A stretch of DNA of 43,340 bases from an uncultured Gammaproteobacteria bacterium. Its GTDB lineage: Bacteria; Pseudomonadota; Gammaproteobacteria; SZUA-152. The stretch covers positions 1 through 43,340 of the forward strand of contig CAJVYS010000013.1 in assembly GCA_913009875.1 (NCBI GenBank), read 5' to 3'. The notes beneath the pieces were generated by a model. It had not been told where the DNA came from and ran no database searches. It saw nothing but the letters and a program-made list of their open reading frames with translations. A program made the position numbers and the translations under genes. Below, in pieces: positions 1 through 7,592 of this stretch (within the stretch, counting starts at the first letter, position 1; every line of letters begins with the position of its first letter).

Positions 1-242
1 AGTTGATACTTTGCTAATTATTGATGAGTATATCCGAATATGTGTATGTATTGATCATCATGTTATTATCATGTTACTTTCGTGTTATTAATATATCTGC
101 TTTTTTTTTTGTTTTTTTTTTGTTGTATTTTTTTATTTTTTTTATTGTTTTTGTATTTTTTTTTTTTTTTTTTTTTCAAGCAGAAGACGGCATACGAGAT
201 ATATCAGTGTGACTGGAGTTCAGACGTGTGCTCTTCCGATCT
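1..242. other. Non-genomic leader: low-quality poly-T plus Illumina P7/TruSeq adapter
   Basis: Bases 1-176 are T-rich low-complexity sequence. Bases 177-242 are exactly a 24-nt P7 flow-cell sequence (caagcagaagacggcatacg...), an 8-nt index (atatcagt) and the 34-nt read-2 primer site ending in gctcttccgatct. Read in reverse complement this is insert, adapter, index ACTGATAT, P7, then poly-A, the usual product of reading past the end of a short library molecule. From memory the index matches TruSeq index 25. The two ORFs in the track over this area (21-303) are artefacts. Genomic sequence begins at about 243. Confidence 0.98.
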
Positions 243-372
243 CATTCGTTCCTCACTGCCGAATCTTATAGCATCCTGGTCAGTATGCTCAGTGCCCAAT
301 TAACGGACCGAAACAGTCCGCGCGATATTGTTGTGGAATCTACCCACGAATCATTTTGATGAGGATGTTAAT

Positions 373-741
373 ATGGAGTCGCGGCGCCTTGGCGGAATAA
401 TGGTTGTCATTGGGATACTAAGTCTTCCCGCCTGTAGTTCATTTCAAAAAATAGACATGTCTGCTGAAGACAATAGCCTTGATAGAATAAAGACGGGTAG
501 CACGATACGCGTAACAAAAAAACAAGGAGAGGAAGCTGAGTTTGTTGTGCAAAATAAAGACCAAGTGAAAATTTATGGTGACAAAGAACAGATAAGATTA
601 GCTGACATACAAAAGCTTGAGGTTAAGGAAATAAACAACAAAAGAACGTTCATGTTAACGAGCGTGGCTGTTGGCGTGCTTTTCAACCCTATTGTGGGTC
701 TGGGCTTGGTGCTATTAAGTTATATGTTTATAAGCCCCTAA
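373..741 (+). CDS. Small lipoprotein of unknown function
   Basis: About 122 aa when started at the ATG at 373, which follows a GAGGA ribosome site by 7 nt; the track's upstream ATG at 328 adds 15 unlikely residues. The N-terminus is a lipoprotein signal (IGILSLPAC) with the lipobox cysteine, so the mature protein is probably membrane-anchored. The middle (TGSTIRVTKK... EEAEFVVQNKD) looks like a short beta-rich domain of the sort seen in many small proteobacterial lipoproteins, followed by a hydrophobic C-terminal segment rich in Gly, Val and Leu. Base composition is low: bases 481-540 have 26 G/C of 60, well below the flagellar genes. No function can be assigned. Confidence 0.65.
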   Translation: MESRRLGGIMVVIGILSLPACSSFQKIDMSAEDNSLDRIKTGSTIRVTKKQGEEAEFVVQNKDQVKIYGDKEQIRLADIQKLEVKEINNKRTFMLTSVAVGVLFNPIVGLGLVLLSYMFISP

Positions 742-941
742 GGACTGTTAACTTTCCTGTTTAAGTAGTGAGCTGTCTATGTCATTTTGCCGTTTGAATT
801 GAAGGCGCTGGAACTTTGAGTCACCATTACGTCTTCATCACGCATGCTTGAGCAGCCCTGGATAAGGCTTAAAACGGTATAGTGGCTGTAGGTAGGGTGC
901 CCTTTAATAATGATAATACATCATAATGCATAGCTGAGAAT

Positions 942-1415
942 ATGATAATGACCTATGGGCATGTAGTCGCGATTATTATTTTTAATAGCCTGCTCTTTTC
1001 AGGCATAACGCTTGCGAAAGACAAAAAAACGATCGGTGTAGGCATTGGTGCTATGTATAATGGTTTGGGCTTGTCATATGGGATACAGAAACTAGGCTCA
1101 TTCAAGTATATTTCGTTAGGTTGCTTGAGTGTCTTCACCTCTAGTTCAAGGGGTACGAAATATAATTGCGGATTTGGTCTAGGTTTTGTCAGAACTGATA
1201 TTGGGAATAGGCATGGATTAGGCGCCCACATTGGGGCTACATACAACGAGCATCGTGGACTGAATAAAATTGAAGTGTTTGTTGCTCCCCAATACATCTA
1301 TTTTGTTAATGGTATAGATGGGGCTGGGTTGAATCTTGGCGCCTCCGTCGGCTTTGGCAAACTTGACGGTGACTTTAAAATAAGCCCAGGATTACAAATC
1401 GGGTATCAATTTTAG
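942..1415 (+). CDS. Secreted outer-membrane-barrel-like hypothetical protein
   Basis: 157 aa. The first 25 residues form a signal peptide (hydrophobic run IIIFNSLLFSGITLA, likely cleavage after ALA-like LAK). The rest alternates Gly/aromatic and polar residues in short strands (GVGIGAMY, LGLSYGI, GLGFVRTD, LGAHIGATY) and ends with an aromatic residue (GYQF), the pattern of a small outer-membrane beta barrel. This is pattern-based; I recognise no family. It sits in the same AT-richer stretch as the preceding lipoprotein, about 200 nt downstream with no visible terminator between. A second ATG three codons in (MTYGHV) is also possible as start. Confidence 0.55.
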   Translation: MIMTYGHVVAIIIFNSLLFSGITLAKDKKTIGVGIGAMYNGLGLSYGIQKLGSFKYISLGCLSVFTSSSRGTKYNCGFGLGFVRTDIGNRHGLGAHIGATYNEHRGLNKIEVFVAPQYIYFVNGIDGAGLNLGASVGFGKLDGDFKISPGLQIGYQF

Positions 1416-1679
1416 GGTTTTCCCTAAATATATACGCCTCGTCAGAGCAATTCTCGGGTGGATTTCGCAGGATATTGACGCGGGGACTGGTGGCGTGGGA
1501 TCGGTACAAGCGCCGCGGCTATGTGCACGTTCCTTAGCGGGCATCAGGTGGCCCGATCCCAGCTGCTTGGTACGGGGTCCTAGCGGGGTTGTCCGGTCGA
1601 ATCGCCCAGAATTGGACTGGTACTCTGAGGGAATCGTTAGATGAGCTGCTGGTTCCTGCCAAACCCGGGTTGCAACCGA
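1416..1679. other. Gene-free junction between AT-rich and GC-rich sequence
   Basis: No supported gene. Composition rises sharply from the AT-richer genes on the left to G+C-rich sequence from about 1440 on. The track ORF at 1589-1807 has no codon character of a real gene and runs into the 3' end of the peroxidase gene in antisense. I see no clear terminator hairpin for either neighbour. Confidence 0.4.
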
Positions 1680-2687
1680 TTACGGCGGCGCCATCCTTCC
1701 CGTCAGGCTGTTCAGGAAGGCCACAATATCCTGCACCTCCCCGTCTGAAAATTCCTTGCCAAGCTGGGTCTTTGCCATCACCCGCACGGCTTCATCCAGC
1801 GTCTTGACCCGGCCATTGTGAAAATAGGGCGCGGTCACGGCGATGTTGCGCAGGATCGGCACCCGCCACATGTATTTTTCCCGCAGATTGCCGGTGGCCT
1901 CGAAGCGCCCCAGATCGTCCGCCAGCCCGTACTGCTCGTCGTAGCGGCTGCCGAGGTGGTTGGGGAACAGTTCATAGAAGCCGTCGCCGGGACCCATGGC
2001 CGGGCCAGGTGCCGGCCCCGCAAAGTTCACGCCGAAGTGACAGGATGCACAGCCACTGTCATTGAACAGCACCATGCCACGTCTGGCGCTGGCGGAGATG
2101 GCGTTCTCATCGCCGCGAATGTACTGGTCGAAGGGGCTGTCGGGGGTCAGCAGGCTGCGCTCGAAGCTGGCCAGGGCGCGGGCTACATTGTCGGCGGACA
2201 CCGCATCTTCGCCGGGGAAGGCGGCCTCGAAGGCCTGTCGATAATCCTCTGCATCCATCAGCCGCTGCACCATGGCGCCGATATGGGCGTTGTCTGAAAT
2301 CACCGGGTCGCGCAGGTGATCCAGGGTCTGCTCCTCCAGGCTGCGACTGCGGCCATCCCAATACAGCACGGTCTGAAAACCAATATTCCACAGCGTCGGC
2401 GTTGAGCGGTAGGTGTACTGCCCGTGTTGACCCCGGGAGACGGTCTTTCCATCCACTCCGCCTGTCGACAGCTTGTGACAGCTGTTGCAGGACAGTGTGC
2501 TGTTCGTGCCCAGCAGGGCCGGGTCGAAGAACAGTTTTTTGCCCAGGCTGATTTTTTCTGTGCTGGCGGGGTTGTCCGCTGGTTGCTGCACGGCCTTCGG
2601 TAGTGGCTGGAAGTGTTCAAAACCCCAGACGGAAAGAGGCAGGCACAGACCAAGGGTCAGTGGCAGGAAGGGGGATATTCGGGACAT
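1680..2687 (-). CDS. Di-heme cytochrome c peroxidase (MauG/CcpA family)
   Basis: 335 aa, periplasmic: an N-terminal signal peptide (hydrophobic to about residue 22) precedes two c-type heme sites, CNSCH at 67-71 and CASCH at 213-217. Family landmarks are in order: LGKKLFFDPALLG before heme 1, WDGR at 110-113, and a C-terminal YFHNGRVKTLDEAV block. Bacterial di-heme peroxidases of this type reduce H2O2 with electrons from small cytochromes or azurin; MauG-like members instead oxidise a protein substrate, and the sequence alone does not separate the two. Length is normal. It stands alone on the minus strand, upstream of and divergent from the flagellar operon. Confidence 0.9.
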   Translation of the reverse strand: MSRISPFLPLTLGLCLPLSVWGFEHFQPLPKAVQQPADNPASTEKISLGKKLFFDPALLGTNSTLSCNSCHKLSTGGVDGKTVSRGQHGQYTYRSTPTLWNIGFQTVLYWDGRSRSLEEQTLDHLRDPVISDNAHIGAMVQRLMDAEDYRQAFEAAFPGEDAVSADNVARALASFERSLLTPDSPFDQYIRGDENAISASARRGMVLFNDSGCASCHFGVNFAGPAPGPAMGPGDGFYELFPNHLGSRYDEQYGLADDLGRFEATGNLREKYMWRVPILRNIAVTAPYFHNGRVKTLDEAVRVMAKTQLGKEFSDGEVQDIVAFLNSLTGRMAPP

Positions 2688-2704
2688 TCTAGTATTCCAC
2701 CAAG

Positions 2705-2735
2705 GTTATATTGACGGGTTCAGTTGGTCTGTCAA
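2705..2735 (-). promoter_or_regulatory. Candidate sigma-70 promoter of the peroxidase gene
   Basis: On the minus strand TTGACA (2735-2730) is followed by TATAAC (2710-2705) with a 19-nt spacer, slightly long; a shifted -10 (AATATA) would give 17. It lies just upstream of the peroxidase ATG. Confidence 0.35.
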
Positions 2736-3032
2736 GGTTCAGGACACCACCAAAAGTAGGCGCCCTGAGGCGACAGCAGGCGCTTTTAGGTGACGCGCTC
2801 ATGGATGCTGACAGATTAACCCTCCGGGCGCTCCTGATGGTGCTTCTTAATTATCGTGGCGGCTCATGCCGGCGAGCCGAAGGGGCATTCTACAGTGGCC
2901 ACTGCGGTCATTCCACGCGACTGACGGGTTTCCGGCTAGGTGGAAGCCTGTGGTCAGTCAAGAAAATGCCATTTCCTGAGGTTGTATTTCTAACTCATTG
3001 AAAATATTGAGGTGATCTTGCTGTGGTCGAGT
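2736..3032. other. Intergenic stretch between divergent peroxidase and flagellar genes
   Basis: Part of a 422-nt gene-free space (2688-3109). The track ORF 2711-3001 is not convincing. Short hairpins can be drawn (GCGCC/GGCGC followed by TTTT at 2760-2787; CGGCTC/GAGCCG near 2862), without a clear role. The flagellar sigma-54 promoter lies at its right end. Confidence 0.4.
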
Positions 3033-3048
3033 GGCATAGCATTTGCAG
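3033..3048 (+). promoter_or_regulatory. Sigma-54 (RpoN) promoter of the fliL operon
   Basis: TGGCATAGCATTTGCA matches the -24/-12 consensus (TGGCAC-N5-TTGCA) with the required GG-N10-GC spacing and one departure in the -24 box. Transcription would start near 3060, about 50 nt before the fliL ATG. RpoN with an NtrC-type activator controls middle flagellar genes in related polar-flagellated bacteria; the activator itself is not in this window. Confidence 0.75.
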
Positions 3049-3109
3049 TGAGGCAGGTGTAGACGTCTATTTTGCACTGAAGCCGTACTGAAATTGAGGA
3101 ATCCAAGCC

Positions 3110-3655
3110 ATGCCAGATGACGACAAGGACCAGGACCAGGAAAAGCCCAAGGGTTCGATGGTGACCAAAATCCTCCTCTTCGGCGTCTTGCCGCTGATGA
3201 CCGCCATTGTGCTGGTCGTGGGCGGTCTGTTCATTGCCGGCGTACTGCCTGGCGGTGGCGGCGGTGATCAGGCCGTTGTGGAGGAGGGGCAGGATAGTGA
3301 TAACGGCGAGGATACCGGCGACTCAGTGGCGGATATGCCTGCAGTGTACATCCCCATCGATCCCGCCTTCGTGGTCAATTTCGCCAGCCAGGGGCGTGCG
3401 CGTTTTTTGCAGATCACCGTGGAGGTGATGACTCGCGATCCCACGGTGCCGGAGCATATTGAGCAGCATCTGCCCGTGATCCGCAACAACCTGATGTTGT
3501 TGTTCAGCAGCCAGACTTACGACAGCGTGAGCACGCTGGAAGGCAAAGAGGCCTTGCGTGAGGAGGCGCTGTCCGTAATTCAGGAAATCCTGGAAGAAGA
3601 GACCGGCGATCCCGGTGTAGAAGCGGTGTACTTCACCAGCTTTGTGATGCAGTAG
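3110..3655 (+). CDS. fliL: Flagellar basal body-associated protein FliL
   Basis: 181 aa, single-pass inner-membrane protein: charged cytoplasmic tail (about 1-18), one membrane helix (about 20-46, ILLFGVLPLMTAIVLVVGGL), a Gly/acidic linker, then the periplasmic FliL domain ending TSFVMQ. The family surrounds the stator units and supports torque under load. ATG follows a GAGGA site by 9 nt. First gene of the flagellar block, 18 nt before fliM, and directly downstream of the sigma-54 promoter. Unlike the Pseudomonas arrangement, no fliK precedes it. Confidence 0.93.
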   Translation: MPDDDKDQDQEKPKGSMVTKILLFGVLPLMTAIVLVVGGLFIAGVLPGGGGGDQAVVEEGQDSDNGEDTGDSVADMPAVYIPIDPAFVVNFASQGRARFLQITVEVMTRDPTVPEHIEQHLPVIRNNLMLLFSSQTYDSVSTLEGKEALREEALSVIQEILEEETGDPGVEAVYFTSFVMQ

Positions 3656-3673
3656 CCGACGGAATTTGATGAC

Positions 3674-4744
3674 ATGGCCGTAAACGACCTTCTTTCCCAG
3701 GACGAAATCGATGCTTTGCTGCACGGTGTCTCCAGCAGCGATATCGATACCGATGATGATCTGGCCGATGGTGAGGCCCGTGAATACGATTTCACCACCC
3801 AGGATCGCATCGTCCGTGGACGCATGCCGACCCTGGAGATGGTCAACGAGCGTTATGCACGCCTGTTCCGCATCAGCCTGTTCAACCTGTTGCGCCGCAG
3901 TGCGGAAATCTCCGTCGGCGGTGTACAAATGCTGAAGTTTTCCGAATACGTGCACAGCCTGTTCGTACCCACCAGTCTCAATATGGTGCGCATTAAACCG
4001 CTGCGGGGAACAGCGCTATTCGTGCTCGACCCCAAGCTGGTGTTCATGGTGGTGGACAACTATTTCGGTGGTGACGGCAGTTTCCACACCAAGATCGAGG
4101 GCCGTGAGTTTACCCCCACCGAGCGGCGCGTGATCCAGATCATTCTCGATCAGGTCTTCGTCGACCTGAAAGAGGCTTGGTCGCCGGTGATGGATCTGGA
4201 TTTTGAATTTATCAATTCGGAAGTGAATCCCCAGTTTGCCAACATCGTCAGCCCCAGCGAAGTGGTGGTGGTGACCACCTTTCATGTGGAAATCGAGGGC
4301 GGCGGCGGCGACTTCCACGTCACAATGCCCTATTCCATGTTAGAGCCGATGCGCGAGATCCTCGATGCCGGTGTGCAGAGTGATCGTGATAACGCCGATG
4401 GGCGCTGGGGCTTTGCCCTGCGTGAAGAAGTCAAAAGTGCGGAAGTGCATCTTTCCTGCACCTTGACTGAAGTGGAAATGGATCTGCGCGATGTGCTGGA
4501 CATGAAGGCCGGTGATGTGATCCCGGTGGATATCCCGGAGCTGGTGACGGTGAGTGCCGAGGGGGTTCCCGTATTTCGTGGCAAGTATGGAATATCCAAT
4601 GGCAATGAGGCCGTCAAGGTTGTCGAGCAGGTTACCCTGCCATCCAACCCCGAGGCGCAGCCGGCTCTGGAAGGCAAATCAGGCAGTGAACCTCTTCAAC
4701 TGCCCGAGCCCGTTAGTGCGGCGAACAATCAACAGAACGTATAG
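3674..4744 (+). CDS. fliM: Flagellar motor switch protein FliM
   Basis: 356 aa. The N-terminal CheY-P docking peptide LLSQDEIDALL (residues 6-16) is intact; the middle CheC-like domain includes the GGDG loop (about residue 133) that contacts FliG and neighbouring FliM; the C-terminal SpoA domain binds FliN. FliM forms the C-ring ring that converts CheY-P binding into reversal of rotation. The tail after residue 325 is a Pro/Gln/Asn-rich extension. It lies between fliL and fliN with 8 nt to fliN. Confidence 0.97.
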   Translation: MAVNDLLSQDEIDALLHGVSSSDIDTDDDLADGEAREYDFTTQDRIVRGRMPTLEMVNERYARLFRISLFNLLRRSAEISVGGVQMLKFSEYVHSLFVPTSLNMVRIKPLRGTALFVLDPKLVFMVVDNYFGGDGSFHTKIEGREFTPTERRVIQIILDQVFVDLKEAWSPVMDLDFEFINSEVNPQFANIVSPSEVVVVTTFHVEIEGGGGDFHVTMPYSMLEPMREILDAGVQSDRDNADGRWGFALREEVKSAEVHLSCTLTEVEMDLRDVLDMKAGDVIPVDIPELVTVSAEGVPVFRGKYGISNGNEAVKVVEQVTLPSNPEAQPALEGKSGSEPLQLPEPVSAANNQQNV

Positions 4745-4752
4745 GTAGGCAC

Positions 4753-5244
4753 ATGAACGATACGACGGACACAGAAGACAGCGCTGCGGGTGATGACTGG
4801 GCCGCCGCCATGGCGGATCAGGCCAGTGTCGAAGGTGAGGCCTCGGGCGAGGCCGCTTCGGCGGAGGCCGACTGGGGAGATGCACTGGCCGAGCAGGCCA
4901 GTGCCGAGGCAGGTACTGCCGACAAAGTCGAGCAGGCACCGATGGAGAATCTGCAGGCGGAAGAAAACGGTGAAACCCTGGAAGATGTCAGCCTTGATGT
5001 GATCCTGGATATTCCGGTCAATATCAGCTTGCAGATCGGCTCGTCAAAAATCAGTATCCGCAATCTGCTGAAACTGAATCAGGGCTCAGTGGTGGAGCTG
5101 GAGCGCTTGGCGGGTGAGCCGCTGGATGTGATGGTCAACGGAACGCTCATTGCACACGGTGAAGTCGTGGTGGTGAATGAGAAATACGGTATTCGCCTCA
5201 CCGATGTCATCAGTGCCCAGGAACGCATCAAGAAGCTGAAATGA
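4753..5244 (+). CDS. fliN: Flagellar motor switch protein FliN
   Basis: 163 aa. The C-terminal 80 residues are the SpoA domain (LDVILDIPVNISLQIG ... GEVVVVNEKYGIRLTDVIS) that forms the base of the C-ring and docks the FliH-FliI export ATPase. The N-terminal half is an acidic Ala/Glu linker containing two copies of a short motif, DWAAAMADQAS and DWGDALAEQAS. The stop overlaps the fliO start (ATGATGA), which suggests coupled translation. Confidence 0.95.
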   Translation: MNDTTDTEDSAAGDDWAAAMADQASVEGEASGEAASAEADWGDALAEQASAEAGTADKVEQAPMENLQAEENGETLEDVSLDVILDIPVNISLQIGSSKISIRNLLKLNQGSVVELERLAGEPLDVMVNGTLIAHGEVVVVNEKYGIRLTDVISAQERIKKLK

Positions 5245-5717
5245 TGAAGATACCCCTGTCACATATTTTTGTTGTCGCCACCGGCTTGATCGCCGCAACG
5301 GTGCGGGCCGCCGGGGAAAGTGTGGAAAAGGCCCCGGCCAGCAGCGTGCTGACGGACAACGATGTTACCTCACACCTGCTGCAGACCACTCTTGGCCTGT
5401 TGGCGGTGCTGGCGGTGATCGTTGCCATTGGCTGGGCCGTGAAACGATTCGGCAACCTACGTGGTGGCATTCAGGGACAGATGAAAATCGTTGGCGGCAT
5501 ATCGCTGGGTACACGTGAGCGGGTGGTACTGCTACAAGTCGGTGATCAGCAATTAGTGTTAGGCGTGGCGCCGGGTCAGATCCGCACCCTGCATGTTCTG
5601 GAACAACCGCTGAGTGCTGGTGATAGTAATGGCGAGACGCCAACGGCGGATAAAGTGGACGCACCCAGCTTTGCCATGCGCATGCAGTCTGCACTGAAAA
5701 GCCGGGGGATGGGCTGA
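5241..5717 (+). CDS. fliO: Flagellar biosynthetic protein FliO
   Basis: 158 aa. A signal-like N-terminus (to about residue 23), a periplasmic stretch, one membrane helix (about 48-68, TTLGLLAVLAVIVAIGW) and a cytoplasmic FliO domain (VGGISLGTRERVVLLQVG). FliO stabilises FliP during assembly of the export gate. ATGs at 5241 and 5244 are both possible; the first overlaps the fliN stop by 4 nt. Its own stop overlaps the fliP ATG by one base. Confidence 0.9.
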   Translation: MMKIPLSHIFVVATGLIAATVRAAGESVEKAPASSVLTDNDVTSHLLQTTLGLLAVLAVIVAIGWAVKRFGNLRGGIQGQMKIVGGISLGTRERVVLLQVGDQQLVLGVAPGQIRTLHVLEQPLSAGDSNGETPTADKVDAPSFAMRMQSALKSRGMG

Positions 5718-6466
5718 TGCGTTGCCGTTTGCCACTTGCCGTTGCCCTGTTGACGCTGCTGTTCTCCGGCCTGGCACAGGCAGCCGATCCCGGCCTGCAG
5801 GTATTATCAGTGACCACCGAAAAAGACGGCGGCCAGACCTACAGCGTGGGTTTGCAGGTGCTGGCGCTGATGACCGCCTTCAGCCTGCTGCCCGCGGCAC
5901 TGATCATGCTGACTTCCTTTACCCGTATCATTATCGTGCTGGCCATCGTGCGTCAGGCGGTGGGCATGCCGCAGGCACCGTCCGGACAGATTCTCATTGG
6001 CCTGGCATTGTTTCTGACTTTCTTTGTCATGTCGCCGGTATTCACCCAGGTCTACGATGATGCCGTGGTGCCCTATCTGGATGAAAAGATCGAGGCCAAG
6101 GCGGCCTTCGAGCGCGCCAGCCTGCCGTTCAGGGAATTCATGCTGGCGCAGACACGTGACAAGGATCTGTCCATGTTTGCCGATATCGCCGGCAGCGAGC
6201 CGATTGAAGATCATGCCGATGTGCCGTTTTCGCTGCTGATGCCGTCATTTATTACCAGCGAACTAAAGACCGCTTATCAGATCGGCTTTCTGATTTTTAT
6301 CCCCTTTCTGATTATTGATCTGGTGGTGGCGTCAGTACTGATGGCCATGGGCATGATGATGTTGTCACCGATGATCATTTCACTGCCCTTCAAGATCATG
6401 TTGTTCGTGCTGGTGGATGGCTGGGCGATGATCATGGGTACGCTGGCATCGAGCTTTTACGTCTAA
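5717..6466 (+). CDS. fliP: Flagellar export gate protein FliP
   Basis: 249 aa. Cleavable signal peptide (LAQA at about 20-23), then four membrane segments with conserved FliP blocks: SFTRIIIVLAIVRQAVG, a periplasmic loop, SELKTAYQIGFLIFIPFLII and MGMMMLSPMIISLPFKIMLF. FliP5-FliQ4-FliR1 form the export channel of the flagellar type III system. The gap to fliQ (56 nt) is the longest inside the export block. Confidence 0.96.
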   Translation: MRCRLPLAVALLTLLFSGLAQAADPGLQVLSVTTEKDGGQTYSVGLQVLALMTAFSLLPAALIMLTSFTRIIIVLAIVRQAVGMPQAPSGQILIGLALFLTFFVMSPVFTQVYDDAVVPYLDEKIEAKAAFERASLPFREFMLAQTRDKDLSMFADIAGSEPIEDHADVPFSLLMPSFITSELKTAYQIGFLIFIPFLIIDLVVASVLMAMGMMMLSPMIISLPFKIMLFVLVDGWAMIMGTLASSFYV

Positions 6467-6522
6467 ATATCCAATTTTAGTTGCCCCCTCCCTGGGTAAC
6501 TGTGCGGTAAAGGAAAATAGTC

Positions 6523-6792
6523 ATGACCCCGGAAATGGTACTTACCGTTGCGCAAAAGGCCCTTGAGGTCACCCTGTTGCTGACGGGGATTATTCTTCTG
6601 CCGGCACTGGCTGTGGGTCTGCTGGTGAGCATGTTCCAGGCGGCCACCCAGCTCAATGAACAGACCCTGAGCTTTATTCCCAAGCTGGGCGTTACCTTTC
6701 TTACCCTGATGATCGCGGGTCCCTGGCTGCTGACCTTGCTGATGGATTTCACCCGGCGCCTGATCAGTGAAATCCCGATGATTATCGGCTGA
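6523..6792 (+). CDS. fliQ: Flagellar export gate protein FliQ
   Basis: 89 aa, standard length. Two membrane helices (about 16-38 and 54-74) separated by the conserved AATQLNEQTLSFIPK loop. FliQ packs around FliP/FliR in the export gate. The ATG follows AAAGGAAAA at suitable spacing, and fliR starts 13 nt downstream. Confidence 0.95.
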   Translation: MTPEMVLTVAQKALEVTLLLTGIILLPALAVGLLVSMFQAATQLNEQTLSFIPKLGVTFLTLMIAGPWLLTLLMDFTRRLISEIPMIIG

Positions 6793-6805
6793 GCGAGGCA
6801 TCCGC

Positions 6806-7582
6806 ATGATGACCCTTGCCAGTTCGGAAATCATGTCATGGATCGGGGCCTTTCTCTGGCCGCTGTTTCGTATCGCCGCACTGGTGATGGCGGCGCCGGT
6901 GTTTGGCGCACGCACGGTTCCGGTACGCATCAAGCTGGTCTTCGCCCTGATGATCACCATCGTCGTGATGCCTGTTCTGCCCGCGCCGCCGGCGGTTGAC
7001 CCGCTCAGCGGTGAGGCCGTTCTGATCACCCTCAATCAGATTCTCATCGGCGCCGCCATGGGGCTGGCCCTGCAGTTGATTTTTGCCATGTTTGTGCTCG
7101 GCGGGCAGATCATCGCTTACCAAATGGGCCTGGGTTTTGCCACCATGGTTGATCCGACCTCCGGCACTACAGTGCCGGTTATCAGTCAGTTTTATATCAT
7201 TACGCTGACCCTGATTTTCTTTGCCCTGGACGGCCATCTGGTGTTTATCGATGTGGTGGCGGAAAGTTTCAGAACCCTGCCCATCGGCACGAACGGACTC
7301 AGCCGCGACGGTATGTGGCAGCTTGCCGTCTGGGGCGGAAAGATGTATGCCGGGGCGGTGCAGATCGCCCTGCCGGCGATCGCCTCCCTGTTGTTGATCA
7401 ACCTGACCTTCGGCGTCGTCACCCGCTCGGCGCCGCAGTTCAACATTTTCTCGCTAGGCTTCCCGATCTCTATTCTGGCGGGTTTTTTCATCATGATCGC
7501 TACGCTGGATGTGATATCTGCGCAGGTGAACAACCAGTTAACAATCATCTTTGAATTCATGCGCTGGCTGGCGGGCGGATAG
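6806..7582 (+). CDS. fliR: Flagellar export gate protein FliR
   Basis: 258 aa, hydrophobic throughout with several membrane helices. Conserved features include the N-terminal FLWPLFRIAALVMAAPVFG, the GLGFATMVDPTSGTTVPVI block and the C-terminal LTFGVVTRSAPQFNIFSLGFP motif. One FliR completes the FliPQR pore. Two adjacent ATGs (MMTLAS) could serve as start. flhB follows 10 nt later. Confidence 0.95.
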   Translation: MMTLASSEIMSWIGAFLWPLFRIAALVMAAPVFGARTVPVRIKLVFALMITIVVMPVLPAPPAVDPLSGEAVLITLNQILIGAAMGLALQLIFAMFVLGGQIIAYQMGLGFATMVDPTSGTTVPVISQFYIITLTLIFFALDGHLVFIDVVAESFRTLPIGTNGLSRDGMWQLAVWGGKMYAGAVQIALPAIASLLLINLTFGVVTRSAPQFNIFSLGFPISILAGFFIMIATLDVISAQVNNQLTIIFEFMRWLAGG

Positions 7583-7592
7583 GGCCTAGGAC

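Noticed and set aside
21-303. Phe-rich ORFs at the left end
   Set aside because: They translate poly-T and the Illumina adapter.
1589-1807. 72-aa plus-strand ORF
   Set aside because: No family, overlaps the peroxidase gene antisense, no ribosome site.
2711-3001. 96-aa plus-strand ORF before fliL
   Set aside because: No recognisable domain or ribosome site; lies in intergenic hairpin-rich sequence.
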